Positions 27,721 to 35,961 of a stretch of 64,000 nucleotides of DNA are shown in pieces (the first letter of the stretch is position 1; each line of letters begins with the position of its first letter). This DNA comes from an uncultured Psychroserpens sp. (GTDB lineage Bacteria > Bacteroidota > Bacteroidia > Flavobacteriales > Flavobacteriaceae), in contig NZ_CANMVN010000005.1 of the NCBI RefSeq assembly GCF_947501425.1, positions 62,001-126,000 on the forward strand, in the 5' to 3' direction. Below the pieces are notes generated by a model. That model saw only the letters and a list, made by a program, of their open reading frames with translations. It searched no databases and was not told the DNA's origin. A program made the position numbers and the translations under genes.

Positions 27721-28725
27721 TTAAGCCTTTAGTACCACTCTAAATCTAGCTTTACCATCATGTAAATGCTGAATCGCTTTATTGACATTCGACATATCAA
27801 ATTCTTCAACCGTTGGATAAATATCATGTCGCACACAAAATTCCAGCATTTTTCTGGTGAGTGCCACACTTCCTAAAGGGCTACCTCCAACAGATTTTTC
27901 ACCAGAGATCATACTAAACGCTGGTATTTCCATTGGTTCTAAAACAGCTCCAACAGTATGCAGTTTTCCTTGTGGAGCTAAGGTAGTTAGATAGGCATTC
28001 CAATCTAATTTCACATTCGTAGTATTCAAAATAAAGTTCAAAGACCCAGCGATATTTTCCAACTCCTCAGCATTGGTAGAATCTACAACATTATGAGCTC
28101 CCATAGCTTTTAATGCATCTGTTTTAGACTTGTTTGACGTAAATGCAGTCACTTCACAACCCCAAGCTTTAAGAAACTTAAGTGCCATATGTCCTAATCC
28201 TCCAATCCCAATCACACCTACTTTATCTGTAGGTTGAACTCCAGACAAAACTATTGGATTAAAAACGGTAATACCACCACAAAACAACGGACCAGCTTTT
28301 GACATATCGATGCCTTCTGGTAGTTTAGTCACCCAAGACCAATGTCCGCGAACATAATCAGCAAATCCGCCATGACGACCTACAATGGTACCCTCAACTT
28401 CTCCACAAAGATGTTGTTTCCCGTCCATACACTGATTGCAATGCATACAAGATGCCGAATTCCATCCCATTCCAACATGGTCACCAATTTCTAATCCTTT
28501 AACCTGATCACCTACAGCAACGATCTCACCAACAATTTCATGTCCCGGAACAATTGGAAATGCTGTCATTCCCCATTCATTATTAATCATACTCATATCA
28601 CTATGACAGAGTCCGCAATAATGTACTTTGATATCTACGTGTTCCTGACCAATCTCTGGCAAATCGTATTCAAATGCTTCTAACTGAGCTCCTGCTTCAT
28701 GTGCAGCGTATGCGTTGACTTTCAT
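27721..28725 (-). CDS. Zinc-dependent NAD(P) alcohol dehydrogenase, CAD-like
   Basis: The protein (334 residues) belongs to the medium-chain dehydrogenases of the cinnamyl-alcohol/YahK type. The catalytic zinc site shows in CGLCHSDMSM and PGHEIVGEIVAVG, the structural zinc cysteines in SCMHCNQCMDGKQHLC, and the nucleotide-binding glycines in GVIGIGGLGHMALKFLK. It reduces aldehydes with NADPH in close relatives. It is a single gene; the 150-base region before it contains the terminator of the isocitrate lyase gene. Confidence 0.88.
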   Translation of the reverse strand: MKVNAYAAHEAGAQLEAFEYDLPEIGQEHVDIKVHYCGLCHSDMSMINNEWGMTAFPIVPGHEIVGEIVAVGDQVKGLEIGDHVGMGWNSASCMHCNQCMDGKQHLCGEVEGTIVGRHGGFADYVRGHWSWVTKLPEGIDMSKAGPLFCGGITVFNPIVLSGVQPTDKVGVIGIGGLGHMALKFLKAWGCEVTAFTSNKSKTDALKAMGAHNVVDSTNAEELENIAGSLNFILNTTNVKLDWNAYLTTLAPQGKLHTVGAVLEPMEIPAFSMISGEKSVGGSPLGSVALTRKMLEFCVRHDIYPTVEEFDMSNVNKAIQHLHDGKARFRVVLKA

Positions 28726-28816
28726 AATGTTAATAGATTAATGGTTATTTTGTGAATCTCAAAGATACGAAGATCGAAAGCTAAAGCCTATTAAGTTGAT
28801 GTTAAGTATGCAAATA

Positions 28817-28843
28817 AAAACACACCCAAAATGAGTGTGTTTT
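28817..28843 (-). terminator. Intrinsic terminator after isocitrate lyase
   Basis: AAAACACAC and GTGTGTTTT form a 9-bp stem with a 9-base loop, and the minus-strand RNA ends in a run of T. It lies 34 bases after the aceA stop codon and should end the aceB-aceA transcript. Confidence 0.8.
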
Positions 28844-28876
28844 CAACTAACTAATAAAAAATATAAGAATGCATTA

Positions 28877-30154
28877 CTAAAACTGTGCAGTCTCAGTACT
28901 ATCTTTCATTGCCACTGTACTAGACTTTCCCGTTGTTACGGTATTCTGTACAGCATCAAAATAAGTAGTTCCAACAAAACCTTGATGTTTTACAGCATTG
29001 AAACCATCTTTTTGCAATGCAAATTCTCGTTCTTGTAATTCAGAGTATCCTGCCATACCCCTTTCTCTATAAGCTTTAGAGAGTTCGAACATGCTTGTGT
29101 TAAGTGCGTGAAATCCTGCTAAGGTTATGAATTGAAATTTATATCCCATTGCAGCTAACTCTTCTCTGAAACTTTCCATTTCATTAACACTCAATTTAGC
29201 TGCCCAATTAAATGAAGGTGAACAATTATAAGCTAACAATTTACCAGGAAATTCTTTATGAATAGCTTCAGCAAACTGACGAGCGTAATCCAAGTCTGGA
29301 TTTGAGGTTTCCATCCAAATCAAATCTGCGTAAGGCGCATAGCTCAACCCTCGAGCAATACCTTGCTCAATTCCATTTTTCACATAAAAGAAACCTTCAC
29401 TAGTGCGTTCTCCTGTTATAAACTCATGATCTCGAGGATCTATATCACTAGTAATTAAATTAGCGGCATCAGCATCAGTTCGTGCAATAATTAAGCTAGG
29501 TACACCTTGAACATCTGCAGCCAGACGAGCTGCTACTAATTTGTTTATTGCTTCCTGGGTTGGCACCAAAACTTTTCCTCCTAGGTGTCCACATTTTTTT
29601 GCTGAACTTAATTGATCTTCAAAATGAACCGCAGATGCACCAGCTTCAATCATATTTTTCATAAGCTCAAAGGCATTCAAATTTCCGCCAAATCCAGCTT
29701 CGGCATCAGCAATAATTGGAACGAGATAATCCAATTTTTTTTCCGGATTATTTACACTTTGAATTTGATCCCGTCGTAATAAGGCATTATTGATACGTTT
29801 GACAACCTGAGGCACACTATTAGCCGGATATAAAGATTGATCTGGATACATTTCTCCAGCTAGATTTGCATCTGCAGCAACTTGCCAGCCACTAAGATAA
29901 ATAGCCTCAAGTCCAGCCTCTACTTCCTGTATAGCCTGATTCCCAGTAAGTGCACCTAATGCTGCCACAACATCCTGATTATGCAGTTTTTTCCATAATT
30001 TTTCTGCACCATAACGAGCAATACTATGCTCGATTGTGTAAGAGCCTTGAAGTGCTATAACCTCCTTTGCTGTATAAGGTCTTTCAACACCTTTCCATCT
30101 CGGATTAGTTAACCAATCTGTAAGTAATTTTTGAATTTTGTCTGTAGTTTCCAT
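28877..30154 (-). CDS. aceA: Isocitrate lyase
   Basis: The protein (425 residues) splits isocitrate into succinate and glyoxylate, the first step of the glyoxylate shunt. The catalytic loop KKCGHLGGK carries the active cysteine C188, and [23 protein letters not shown] and [12 protein letters not shown] match the family. The length fits E. coli AceA. It lies 65 bases downstream of malate synthase on the same strand, so both are probably on one mRNA, with a long hairpin between them. Growth on acetate or fatty acids needs both. Confidence 0.95.
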   Translation of the reverse strand: METTDKIQKLLTDWLTNPRWKGVERPYTAKEVIALQGSYTIEHSIARYGAEKLWKKLHNQDVVAALGALTGNQAIQEVEAGLEAIYLSGWQVAADANLAGEMYPDQSLYPANSVPQVVKRINNALLRRDQIQSVNNPEKKLDYLVPIIADAEAGFGGNLNAFELMKNMIEAGASAVHFEDQLSSAKKCGHLGGKVLVPTQEAINKLVAARLAADVQGVPSLIIARTDADAANLITSDIDPRDHEFITGERTSEGFFYVKNGIEQGIARGLSYAPYADLIWMETSNPDLDYARQFAEAIHKEFPGKLLAYNCSPSFNWAAKLSVNEMESFREELAAMGYKFQFITLAGFHALNTSMFELSKAYRERGMAGYSELQEREFALQKDGFNAVKHQGFVGTTYFDAVQNTVTTGKSSTVAMKDSTETAQF

Positions 30155-30184
30155 AAATTTGTGTGTATTATTGATTTAATATAG

Positions 30185-30215
30185 ATCCTGTTGAATGTTG
30201 CCGCATTCGCAGGAT
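30185..30215. repeat. Long imperfect hairpin in the aceB-aceA spacer
   Basis: ATCCTG-TT-GAATG and CATTC-G-CAGGAT pair as an 11-bp stem with a small internal loop and a 6-base loop (TTGCCG). The T7 run that follows is on the plus strand; on the aceBA mRNA strand no T run follows. It is therefore not a terminator for aceB, but could stabilise or process the mRNA, or end an antisense transcript. Confidence 0.6.
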
Positions 30216-30219
30216 TTTT

Positions 30220-31818
30220 TTATAGTTGCTGATATGCTGATAGTGTTAAAAACTCCTCAAATTCCTCTTGAGTAACTAATCTCTTGAATAAAGAGATAGC
30301 ATCAGGAAATTTTGTATTCATGATTTTTGATTCACCTACTTCTACAATAATTTTTTCTACTTCTTCATCAAATAAGTTCTCAAACAAAACAGTGTCCAAG
30401 ATGCGTCCGTCTGCTATTTCAACCTTATTTTGTAACCATTGCCATAGTTGTGTTCTGGATATTTCAGCTGTTGCTGCATCTTCCATCAGATTGTAAAGTG
30501 CTACTGCGCCATACCCTCTAAGCCAAGCTTCTAAATACAGAATACCAACATTTATATTTTTTCGAATTCCTGCTTCTGTGACAGTCCCTATTGGTTGTTC
30601 TACCAAATCAGTTTCGGAAACATTTACATCTTCACGTTTATTGTTTATTTGGTTTGGCGTAGACATGTATTTATCAAACTCAGTCATGGCTACTTCGACT
30701 AATGCAGGGTGAGCTACCCAAGTACCATCATGGCCATTTTTTGCTTCTCGTTCTTTATCTACTCTTACTTTTTCTAGAGCTTCTAAGTTAGCTTTTGGAT
30801 CATTTTTAATAGGTATCTGAGCCGCCATACCTCCCATTGCGTGGATACCACGTTTATGACATCTCTGGATCACTAAGTTTGAGTAGGCTGCCATGAATGG
30901 TGTGGTCATAGTCACCTGATCTCTATCTGGAACAATAAAACCTTTATGATTTCTAAATTTCTTGATATAAGAAAAAATGTAATCCCAACGACCACAGTTT
31001 AAACCTACAATATGATCTTTTAATTCGTAAATGAATTCATCTAATTGAAAACTTGCTGTTATGGTTTCGATAAGTAATGTCGCCTTACATGTTCCTTTTG
31101 GAACACCAAGATAATCCTGAGCAAATACAAACACATCATTCCACCATCGTGCTTCTAAATAATGCTCCAACTTTGGTAAGTAAAAATATGGTGCAGTATT
31201 GTGTTCAAGCAAGGTCTTTGTGTTATGAAACACATAAAGTCCAAAATCTACTAAACTCCCAGAAAGTGTTTGTCCATCAATCATAAGATGCTTTTCTTGT
31301 AGATGCAAACCACGAGGCCTCACTAAAAGCACAGCGGTTTTTGTATTCAATTTGTAATGCTTACCTCTGGATTTGTCAATAAGTTCAATGGTTTTATTGT
31401 TTGCATCAATTAAATTTTGCTGACCATCCATAGTATTGGTCCAAGTTGGCGCGTTACTATCTTCAAAATCGGCCATAAAAGTCTTTGCCCCAGAGTTTAA
31501 CGCGTTAATCACCATTTTTCTATCCACAGGACCAGTAATTTCAACACGTCTATCGAGTAAATCCTCAGGAATTGGAGCTGCTGTCCATTCTGAAGTTCTT
31601 ATCTCCTTAGTTTCAATTGGAAATTTTGGAAAATTACCATTATCAAATACAACCTGTTCCTGTTTACGCCTTTCTAATAACTCTAATCGCCTATGATTGA
31701 ATTTTTTATGAAGCTCAGCCAAAAATCGAGTAGCCTCTTCTGTTAGTAAGTTTGAATAGAACGTTTTCACATCTGGTGAAAATCTGATGTTTTGTTGCGT
31801 TGTGAGTAAAGTTTCCAT
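30220..31818 (-). CDS. aceB: Malate synthase A
   Basis: The protein (532 residues) condenses glyoxylate with acetyl-CoA to malate and completes the glyoxylate shunt. It has the malate synthase A hallmarks MADFEDSNAPTWTNTMDGQ, a VRPRGLHL active-site arginine region near 168, LLIETITASFQLDEFIYEL with the catalytic glutamate, and GLNCGRWDYIFS. Length matches AceB of E. coli. It is transcribed divergently from a RamB-type regulator across a 119-base gap holding a palindrome that touches its own predicted -33 region. Confidence 0.95.
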   Translation of the reverse strand: METLLTTQQNIRFSPDVKTFYSNLLTEEATRFLAELHKKFNHRRLELLERRKQEQVVFDNGNFPKFPIETKEIRTSEWTAAPIPEDLLDRRVEITGPVDRKMVINALNSGAKTFMADFEDSNAPTWTNTMDGQQNLIDANNKTIELIDKSRGKHYKLNTKTAVLLVRPRGLHLQEKHLMIDGQTLSGSLVDFGLYVFHNTKTLLEHNTAPYFYLPKLEHYLEARWWNDVFVFAQDYLGVPKGTCKATLLIETITASFQLDEFIYELKDHIVGLNCGRWDYIFSYIKKFRNHKGFIVPDRDQVTMTTPFMAAYSNLVIQRCHKRGIHAMGGMAAQIPIKNDPKANLEALEKVRVDKEREAKNGHDGTWVAHPALVEVAMTEFDKYMSTPNQINNKREDVNVSETDLVEQPIGTVTEAGIRKNINVGILYLEAWLRGYGAVALYNLMEDAATAEISRTQLWQWLQNKVEIADGRILDTVLFENLFDEEVEKIIVEVGESKIMNTKFPDAISLFKRLVTQEEFEEFLTLSAYQQL

Positions 31819-31838
31819 AGAATAATATTTTGATAGAA

Positions 31839-31870
31839 CAATGTTACAAATAGTTTTTCAAAAAAACAAG
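31839..31870 (-). promoter_or_regulatory. Putative aceB promoter
   Basis: On the minus strand, TAACATTG (31839-31846) is one mismatch from the -7 consensus, and CTTG (31867-31870) lies 20 bases upstream as a -33-like element. The palindrome at 31869-31882 overlaps this -33 element. This is an inference from spacing alone. Confidence 0.3.
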
Positions 31871-31915
31871 CGAACGTTCGCTATTTTTATTTATTCGCTA
31901 ATTTTTAATGTTCGC
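31869..31915. promoter_or_regulatory. Operator candidate: perfect palindrome plus TTCGC direct repeats
   Basis: AGCGAACGTTCGCT at 31869-31882 is a perfect 14-bp palindrome. Its TTCGC arm (31877-31881) recurs at 31894-31898 and 31911-31915, always 17 bases on, and the surrounding bases show an imperfect 17-bp tandem repeat (TTCGCTA/T followed by a T-rich run). The array lies between aceB and the regulator gene and covers the -33 regions predicted for both. The third copy reads TTCGCAAA, which recalls the TTTGCAAA core reported for Corynebacterium RamB. Confidence 0.65.
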
Positions 31916-31924
31916 AAATAATAG

Positions 31925-31932
31925 TATATTTG
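31925..31932 (+). promoter_or_regulatory. Putative -7 box of the RamB-type regulator
   Basis: TATATTTG matches TAnnTTTG exactly and ends five bases before the ATG at 31938, so the transcript would be practically leaderless. This argues against the longer frame starting at 31908, whose start would precede the -7 box. Confidence 0.5.
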
Positions 31933-31937
31933 CCTTT

Positions 31938-33416
31938 ATGGAGCAAGATTACATCAAACTAATATTCGGTTTAAAACTCAAGCAAATTCGTACAGACAAA
32001 GGATTGTCACTATTTGGATTATCCAAATTATGTGGTTTATCAAAATCCTATTTGAATGAAATTGAAAAAGGAAAAAAATATCCGAAACCAGATAAAATTG
32101 TAATACTTTCAGATAAACTAGAAGTTCCATATGACGAAATGGTGTCTCTAAAATTGGATAAAAACTTAGCGCCTATAGGTGAGATATTGCAATCAAAAGT
32201 TTTGAAGGAAATCCCATTAGAACTCTTCGGTATTAAAGAGGGCATCTTAATAGATATCATAGCAAATGCACCTTCAAAGGTCACAGCATTTATTAGCACC
32301 ATCATTGAAATAGCAAAACATTACAGCTTCAGCAAAGAAAGTTTTTATCTCGCTTCAGTGCGATCATTTCAAGAAGCCAACTACAACTATTTTGATCATT
32401 TAGAACAATCTGTTTTAGATTTCTCGAAAACATATCAAGTTGATCTTAAAACACAAATAGATGCAAAGGAATTAGAAGATATTCTGATTGAAGAGTTTGG
32501 TTATACCATCAATTCTAAAGAACTCGCTTTACATTCAGAATTAAATGATTTACGATCCGTATTTGTTCCAAAATCAAAAATATTATTACTATCATCTAAG
32601 ATTGATGATGCTCAAAAAACCTTTATTTATGCTAAAGAAATTGCCTACAACTATTTAGATATCAAAGATAGGCTATATACGTTTTCATGGATAAAATTTG
32701 ATAATTTCGATCAAGTTCTAAATAATTTCTACGCCTCTTATTTTGCAGGAGCACTAGTTATACCAAGAGCAAGTATTACTTCTGACATAAAAAACCTATT
32801 TGGTAAGTCTGTTTTTAACACCAAAGATTTTTTTAAAATCCTCAATAAGTATAATGCTTCACCAGAATCAATATTTCAAAGGTTCACAAATATTTTGCCT
32901 CATGACTTTAATCTAAAAAGCTTATTCTTTTTACGTTTTTCGCATGAGAAAGGAACCAATAGATACGAGTTAAATAAAGAATTACACTTATCTAAGCAGC
33001 AATCACCACATGCCAACGAAACCAATGAGCATTATTGTAGACGTTGGGTTTCATTAAAGGTAATTAAGATGATTAGCGACAATACTAGTCAGCACGAATT
33101 TGATATTCAAATTTCAAACTATCCAGATCAGGAAAAACAATATTTAGTATTGTCTTCAGCTACGGCTGATCCTTTTAAATCGAATAGATTCAGAAGTGTT
33201 AGTATAGGTATCGAAATAAATAATCTAACCAAGCGAAAAATTGCATTTACTGGGAATTCTAAGCTTAAAACAGTAGATGTTGGAGTAACATGTGAGCGCT
33301 GTAACATAGTTGATTGTGAGCTTAGACAGGCTCAGCCCAATGTTATAGAGGCTCAATTAAAAGATGATAAAATTTCCGAAGTTGTAGAGCATCTACAGCG
33401 TAAATTCAGTAATTAA
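31938..33416 (+). CDS. XRE-family transcriptional regulator, RamB/ScfR type
   Basis: From ATG 31938 the protein has 492 residues. An N-terminal HTH (LKQIRTDKGLSLFGLSKLCGLSKSYLNEIEKGKKYPKPDKI) is followed by a long middle region of the ImmA/IrrE-like type and a C-terminal domain with a cysteine cluster (CERCNIVDCELR), as in the short-chain fatty acyl regulators. RamB controls aceA and aceB in Corynebacterium, and this gene is divergent from aceB, so control of the glyoxylate shunt is the obvious role. The middle domain lacks a clear HExxH, so protease activity is unlikely. Its stop codon overlaps the stop of the convergent gene inside TTAA. Confidence 0.82.
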   Translation: MEQDYIKLIFGLKLKQIRTDKGLSLFGLSKLCGLSKSYLNEIEKGKKYPKPDKIVILSDKLEVPYDEMVSLKLDKNLAPIGEILQSKVLKEIPLELFGIKEGILIDIIANAPSKVTAFISTIIEIAKHYSFSKESFYLASVRSFQEANYNYFDHLEQSVLDFSKTYQVDLKTQIDAKELEDILIEEFGYTINSKELALHSELNDLRSVFVPKSKILLLSSKIDDAQKTFIYAKEIAYNYLDIKDRLYTFSWIKFDNFDQVLNNFYASYFAGALVIPRASITSDIKNLFGKSVFNTKDFFKILNKYNASPESIFQRFTNILPHDFNLKSLFFLRFSHEKGTNRYELNKELHLSKQQSPHANETNEHYCRRWVSLKVIKMISDNTSQHEFDIQISNYPDQEKQYLVLSSATADPFKSNRFRSVSIGIEINNLTKRKIAFTGNSKLKTVDVGVTCERCNIVDCELRQAQPNVIEAQLKDDKISEVVEHLQRKFSN

Positions 33417-34036
33417 CTGACATTGGGACGGTTTAATTTTTTGTGTTTTACAATCCAATAAGCAATGATAATATTGGGTACCCAACACAACCAGGCTACT
33501 ATTCGGTAAGCTAATAGGAAGTCTTGAAATACAGCCATTAAAGTCGGCAGCCAAATACGCAATGTCACAGCAGCAAAACATGCAGCATAACTATAAATCA
33601 TAAACTTTTGATGCTTAGACACATTACCGACTTTTATTGAGGAATAGCCCATAAACGTCGTATACAACCAAACAATTCCTAGTACCATAAAGCCAAGCAT
33701 AGTGATCCAGCCTCCTGTAGCAAAACAGGCAATATATAAACTTGCCAATCCACTTAATAAGACAGTAATTGTATAGACTTTACCAATAGCACGATGTAGC
33801 TTCAGATTTTTGATTCTTATTGCTTTACTGAACTGTATCCAGCCAATAAGCAAAGCAAGACCTCCTAACAATATATGTGTGTAGAACCCGATATTCCAAA
33901 ATACATCTTGTAATAAGAGATCACTTTTAGAATCCAGCAGTCCGAATGTACGATCAACAATAAAATACATCAATGGATATAATCCAACAGATATACATAA
34001 TACTGCAAAAATTATAAAAGTGATCTTCTTTGTCAT
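33413..34036 (-). CDS. DUF2306 family membrane protein
   Basis: This 207-residue membrane protein has about six hydrophobic helices. The DUF2306 features are visible in the IGFYTHILLGGLALLIGWIQFSKAIRIKNLKLHRAIGKVY stretch, including histidines that might bind haem, and in the segments MVLGIVWLYTTFMGYSSIKVGNVSKHQKFMIYSYAAC. The function is unknown. It begins nine bases after the acs stop codon and is likely the last gene of the acs operon. Its role in acetate metabolism is not evident. Confidence 0.75.
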   Translation of the reverse strand: MTKKITFIIFAVLCISVGLYPLMYFIVDRTFGLLDSKSDLLLQDVFWNIGFYTHILLGGLALLIGWIQFSKAIRIKNLKLHRAIGKVYTITVLLSGLASLYIACFATGGWITMLGFMVLGIVWLYTTFMGYSSIKVGNVSKHQKFMIYSYAACFAAVTLRIWLPTLMAVFQDFLLAYRIVAWLCWVPNIIIAYWIVKHKKLNRPNVS

Positions 34037-34045
34037 AGAAATAAC

Positions 34046-35953
34046 TTACAAGGCATTATCCATAATATCCTTAACAACTTCAGGATTTAACAGTGTACTA
34101 GTATCACCCAGATTACTGGTGTCCTTTCCTGCAATCTTACGTAAGATACGACGCATAATTTTACCACTACGAGTTTTTGGTAATCCGCCTGTAAATTGAA
34201 TCTTGTCTAACTTAGCAATCGGACCAATTTGCTCTGTAATAATCTGGTTGATTTCTTTTCTCAAATTATCCTGATTTCGATCTTCACCTGTCTCCTTGAG
34301 GGTGACATAACCATAAAGAGCATTACCCTTAATGTCATGCGGAAATCCTACAATAGCGCTTTCGGCTACAGCAGGATGCTCATTAATAGCATCTTCAATT
34401 GGTGCAGTACCTAAATTATGACCTGATACAATAATAACATCATCTACTCGACCTGTAATTCTGTAATAGCCTACTTCGTCCCGTAGAGCTCCATCTCCTG
34501 TAAAATATTTGTGTTCATAAGCCGAGAAATACGTGTCTTTATATCGTTGATGATTTCCCCATATGGTTCTAGCCATACTAGGCCACGGAAACTTTATACA
34601 CAAACGACCATCAACTTGATTTCCTTTAATTTCTTGTCCGTTCTCATCCATCAAAGCCGGCTGAATTCCTATAAAGGGCAATGTAGCATAGGTTGGTTTG
34701 GTTGGAGTTGCAAATGCAATTGGTGTGATCATAATACCTCCAGTTTCAGTTTGCCACCACGTATCTACTATTGGTGCCTTTTTCTTTCCAACATTATCAT
34801 CATACCAATGCCAGGCTTCTTCATTGATTGGTTCACCAACAGTTCCTAAAACCTTTAATGACGACAGATCATGTTTTTCGAGGTGCTCCACACCTTCTTT
34901 TGCCAAAGCTCTAATAGCTGTTGGCGCTGTGTAAAACTGGTTAACCTTATGTTTTTCAACAATATCCCAAAAACGACCAAAATCAGGATAGCTAGGTACG
35001 CCTTCAAACATAATTGTTGTTGCACCATTACACAACGGACCATAAACAATATAACTATGCCCTGTAATCCATCCTATATCAGCTGTACACCAATACACAT
35101 CTTCTTCCCTATACTGAAATACATTTTTAAAAGTATAAGCAGTATAGACCATATAACCAGCTGTTGTATGAACCATTCCTTTTGGCTTTCCTGTGGAACC
35201 TGAAGTATATAAAATGAATAGAGGATCCTCTGCATTCATAGTTTCTGCTGGACAACTCGTATCAGCAGCATCGAGCAAAGGCTGTAACCAATGGTCGCGA
35301 CCTGATTTCATTTGGATCTCTGTATTGATGCGTTTTGCGACCAACACAGAGTCAACACAATCACAGTCCTCAAGAGCTTCATCCACAATACTCTTTAAAT
35401 CAATTGTTTTTGCGCCACGGTATGAACCATCACTAGTGATGACCATTTTACAATCGGAATCGTTAATTCTAGTGGCTAGAGCTGTAGATGAAAATCCGGC
35501 AAATACCACAGAATGAATTGCTCCAATTCTCGCACATGCAAGCACAGAAACAGCCAACTCAGGAATCATAGGTAAATAGATACAAACACGATCGCCTTTA
35601 CCTATGCCTTTAGACTTTAATACATTAGCAAATCTGCACACCTTTTCATGCAATTGAGAGTATGTAATATGTTGTGCGGTTTCATCTGGACTATTAGGTT
35701 CAAAAATTATTGCTGTTTTATCACCTCTAGTAGCCAAATGTCTATCGATACAATTTTCGGTAATATTAAGTTGTGCACCTTCAAACCATTTGATTTCAGG
35801 CTTTGTAAAATCCCAACTCAATACCTTGTTCCATTTTTTTCGCCACATAAAATGCTCTTCGGCAATTTCTTCCCAAAATACTTCCGGGTTTCTAACCGAT
35901 TTTCGATACACTTGATAGTATTCTTCTAAATGTTTGATATGATAATTACTCAT
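34046..35953 (-). CDS. acs: Acetyl-coenzyme A synthetase
   Basis: The protein (635 residues) activates acetate with ATP and CoA through acetyl-AMP. The P-loop FILYTSGSTGKPKGMVHTT, VDTWWQTETGG with the acetate-pocket tryptophan, DDVIIVSGHNLGTA hinge and the C-terminal TRSGKIMRR with the lysine that is often acetylated are all present, and the length is as in E. coli Acs. It is the second synthetase in a row after prpE, nine bases apart. It supplies acetyl-CoA to malate synthase and the TCA cycle. Confidence 0.94.
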   Translation of the reverse strand: MSNYHIKHLEEYYQVYRKSVRNPEVFWEEIAEEHFMWRKKWNKVLSWDFTKPEIKWFEGAQLNITENCIDRHLATRGDKTAIIFEPNSPDETAQHITYSQLHEKVCRFANVLKSKGIGKGDRVCIYLPMIPELAVSVLACARIGAIHSVVFAGFSSTALATRINDSDCKMVITSDGSYRGAKTIDLKSIVDEALEDCDCVDSVLVAKRINTEIQMKSGRDHWLQPLLDAADTSCPAETMNAEDPLFILYTSGSTGKPKGMVHTTAGYMVYTAYTFKNVFQYREEDVYWCTADIGWITGHSYIVYGPLCNGATTIMFEGVPSYPDFGRFWDIVEKHKVNQFYTAPTAIRALAKEGVEHLEKHDLSSLKVLGTVGEPINEEAWHWYDDNVGKKKAPIVDTWWQTETGGIMITPIAFATPTKPTYATLPFIGIQPALMDENGQEIKGNQVDGRLCIKFPWPSMARTIWGNHQRYKDTYFSAYEHKYFTGDGALRDEVGYYRITGRVDDVIIVSGHNLGTAPIEDAINEHPAVAESAIVGFPHDIKGNALYGYVTLKETGEDRNQDNLRKEINQIITEQIGPIAKLDKIQFTGGLPKTRSGKIMRRILRKIAGKDTSNLGDTSTLLNPEVVKDIMDNAL

Positions 35954-35961
35954 GATTGATT

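Noticed and set aside
31908-31937. Start of the RamB-type regulator at ATG 31908
   Set aside because: It lies before a perfect -7 box (31925-31932); the start at 31938 fits the promoter and the HTH domain position.
34511-34849. Open frames on the plus strand opposite acs (for example 34511-34849 and 34871-35203)
   Set aside because: They lie inside a conserved gene on the other strand, have unusual composition (cysteine-, serine- and isoleucine-rich) and no recognisable family.
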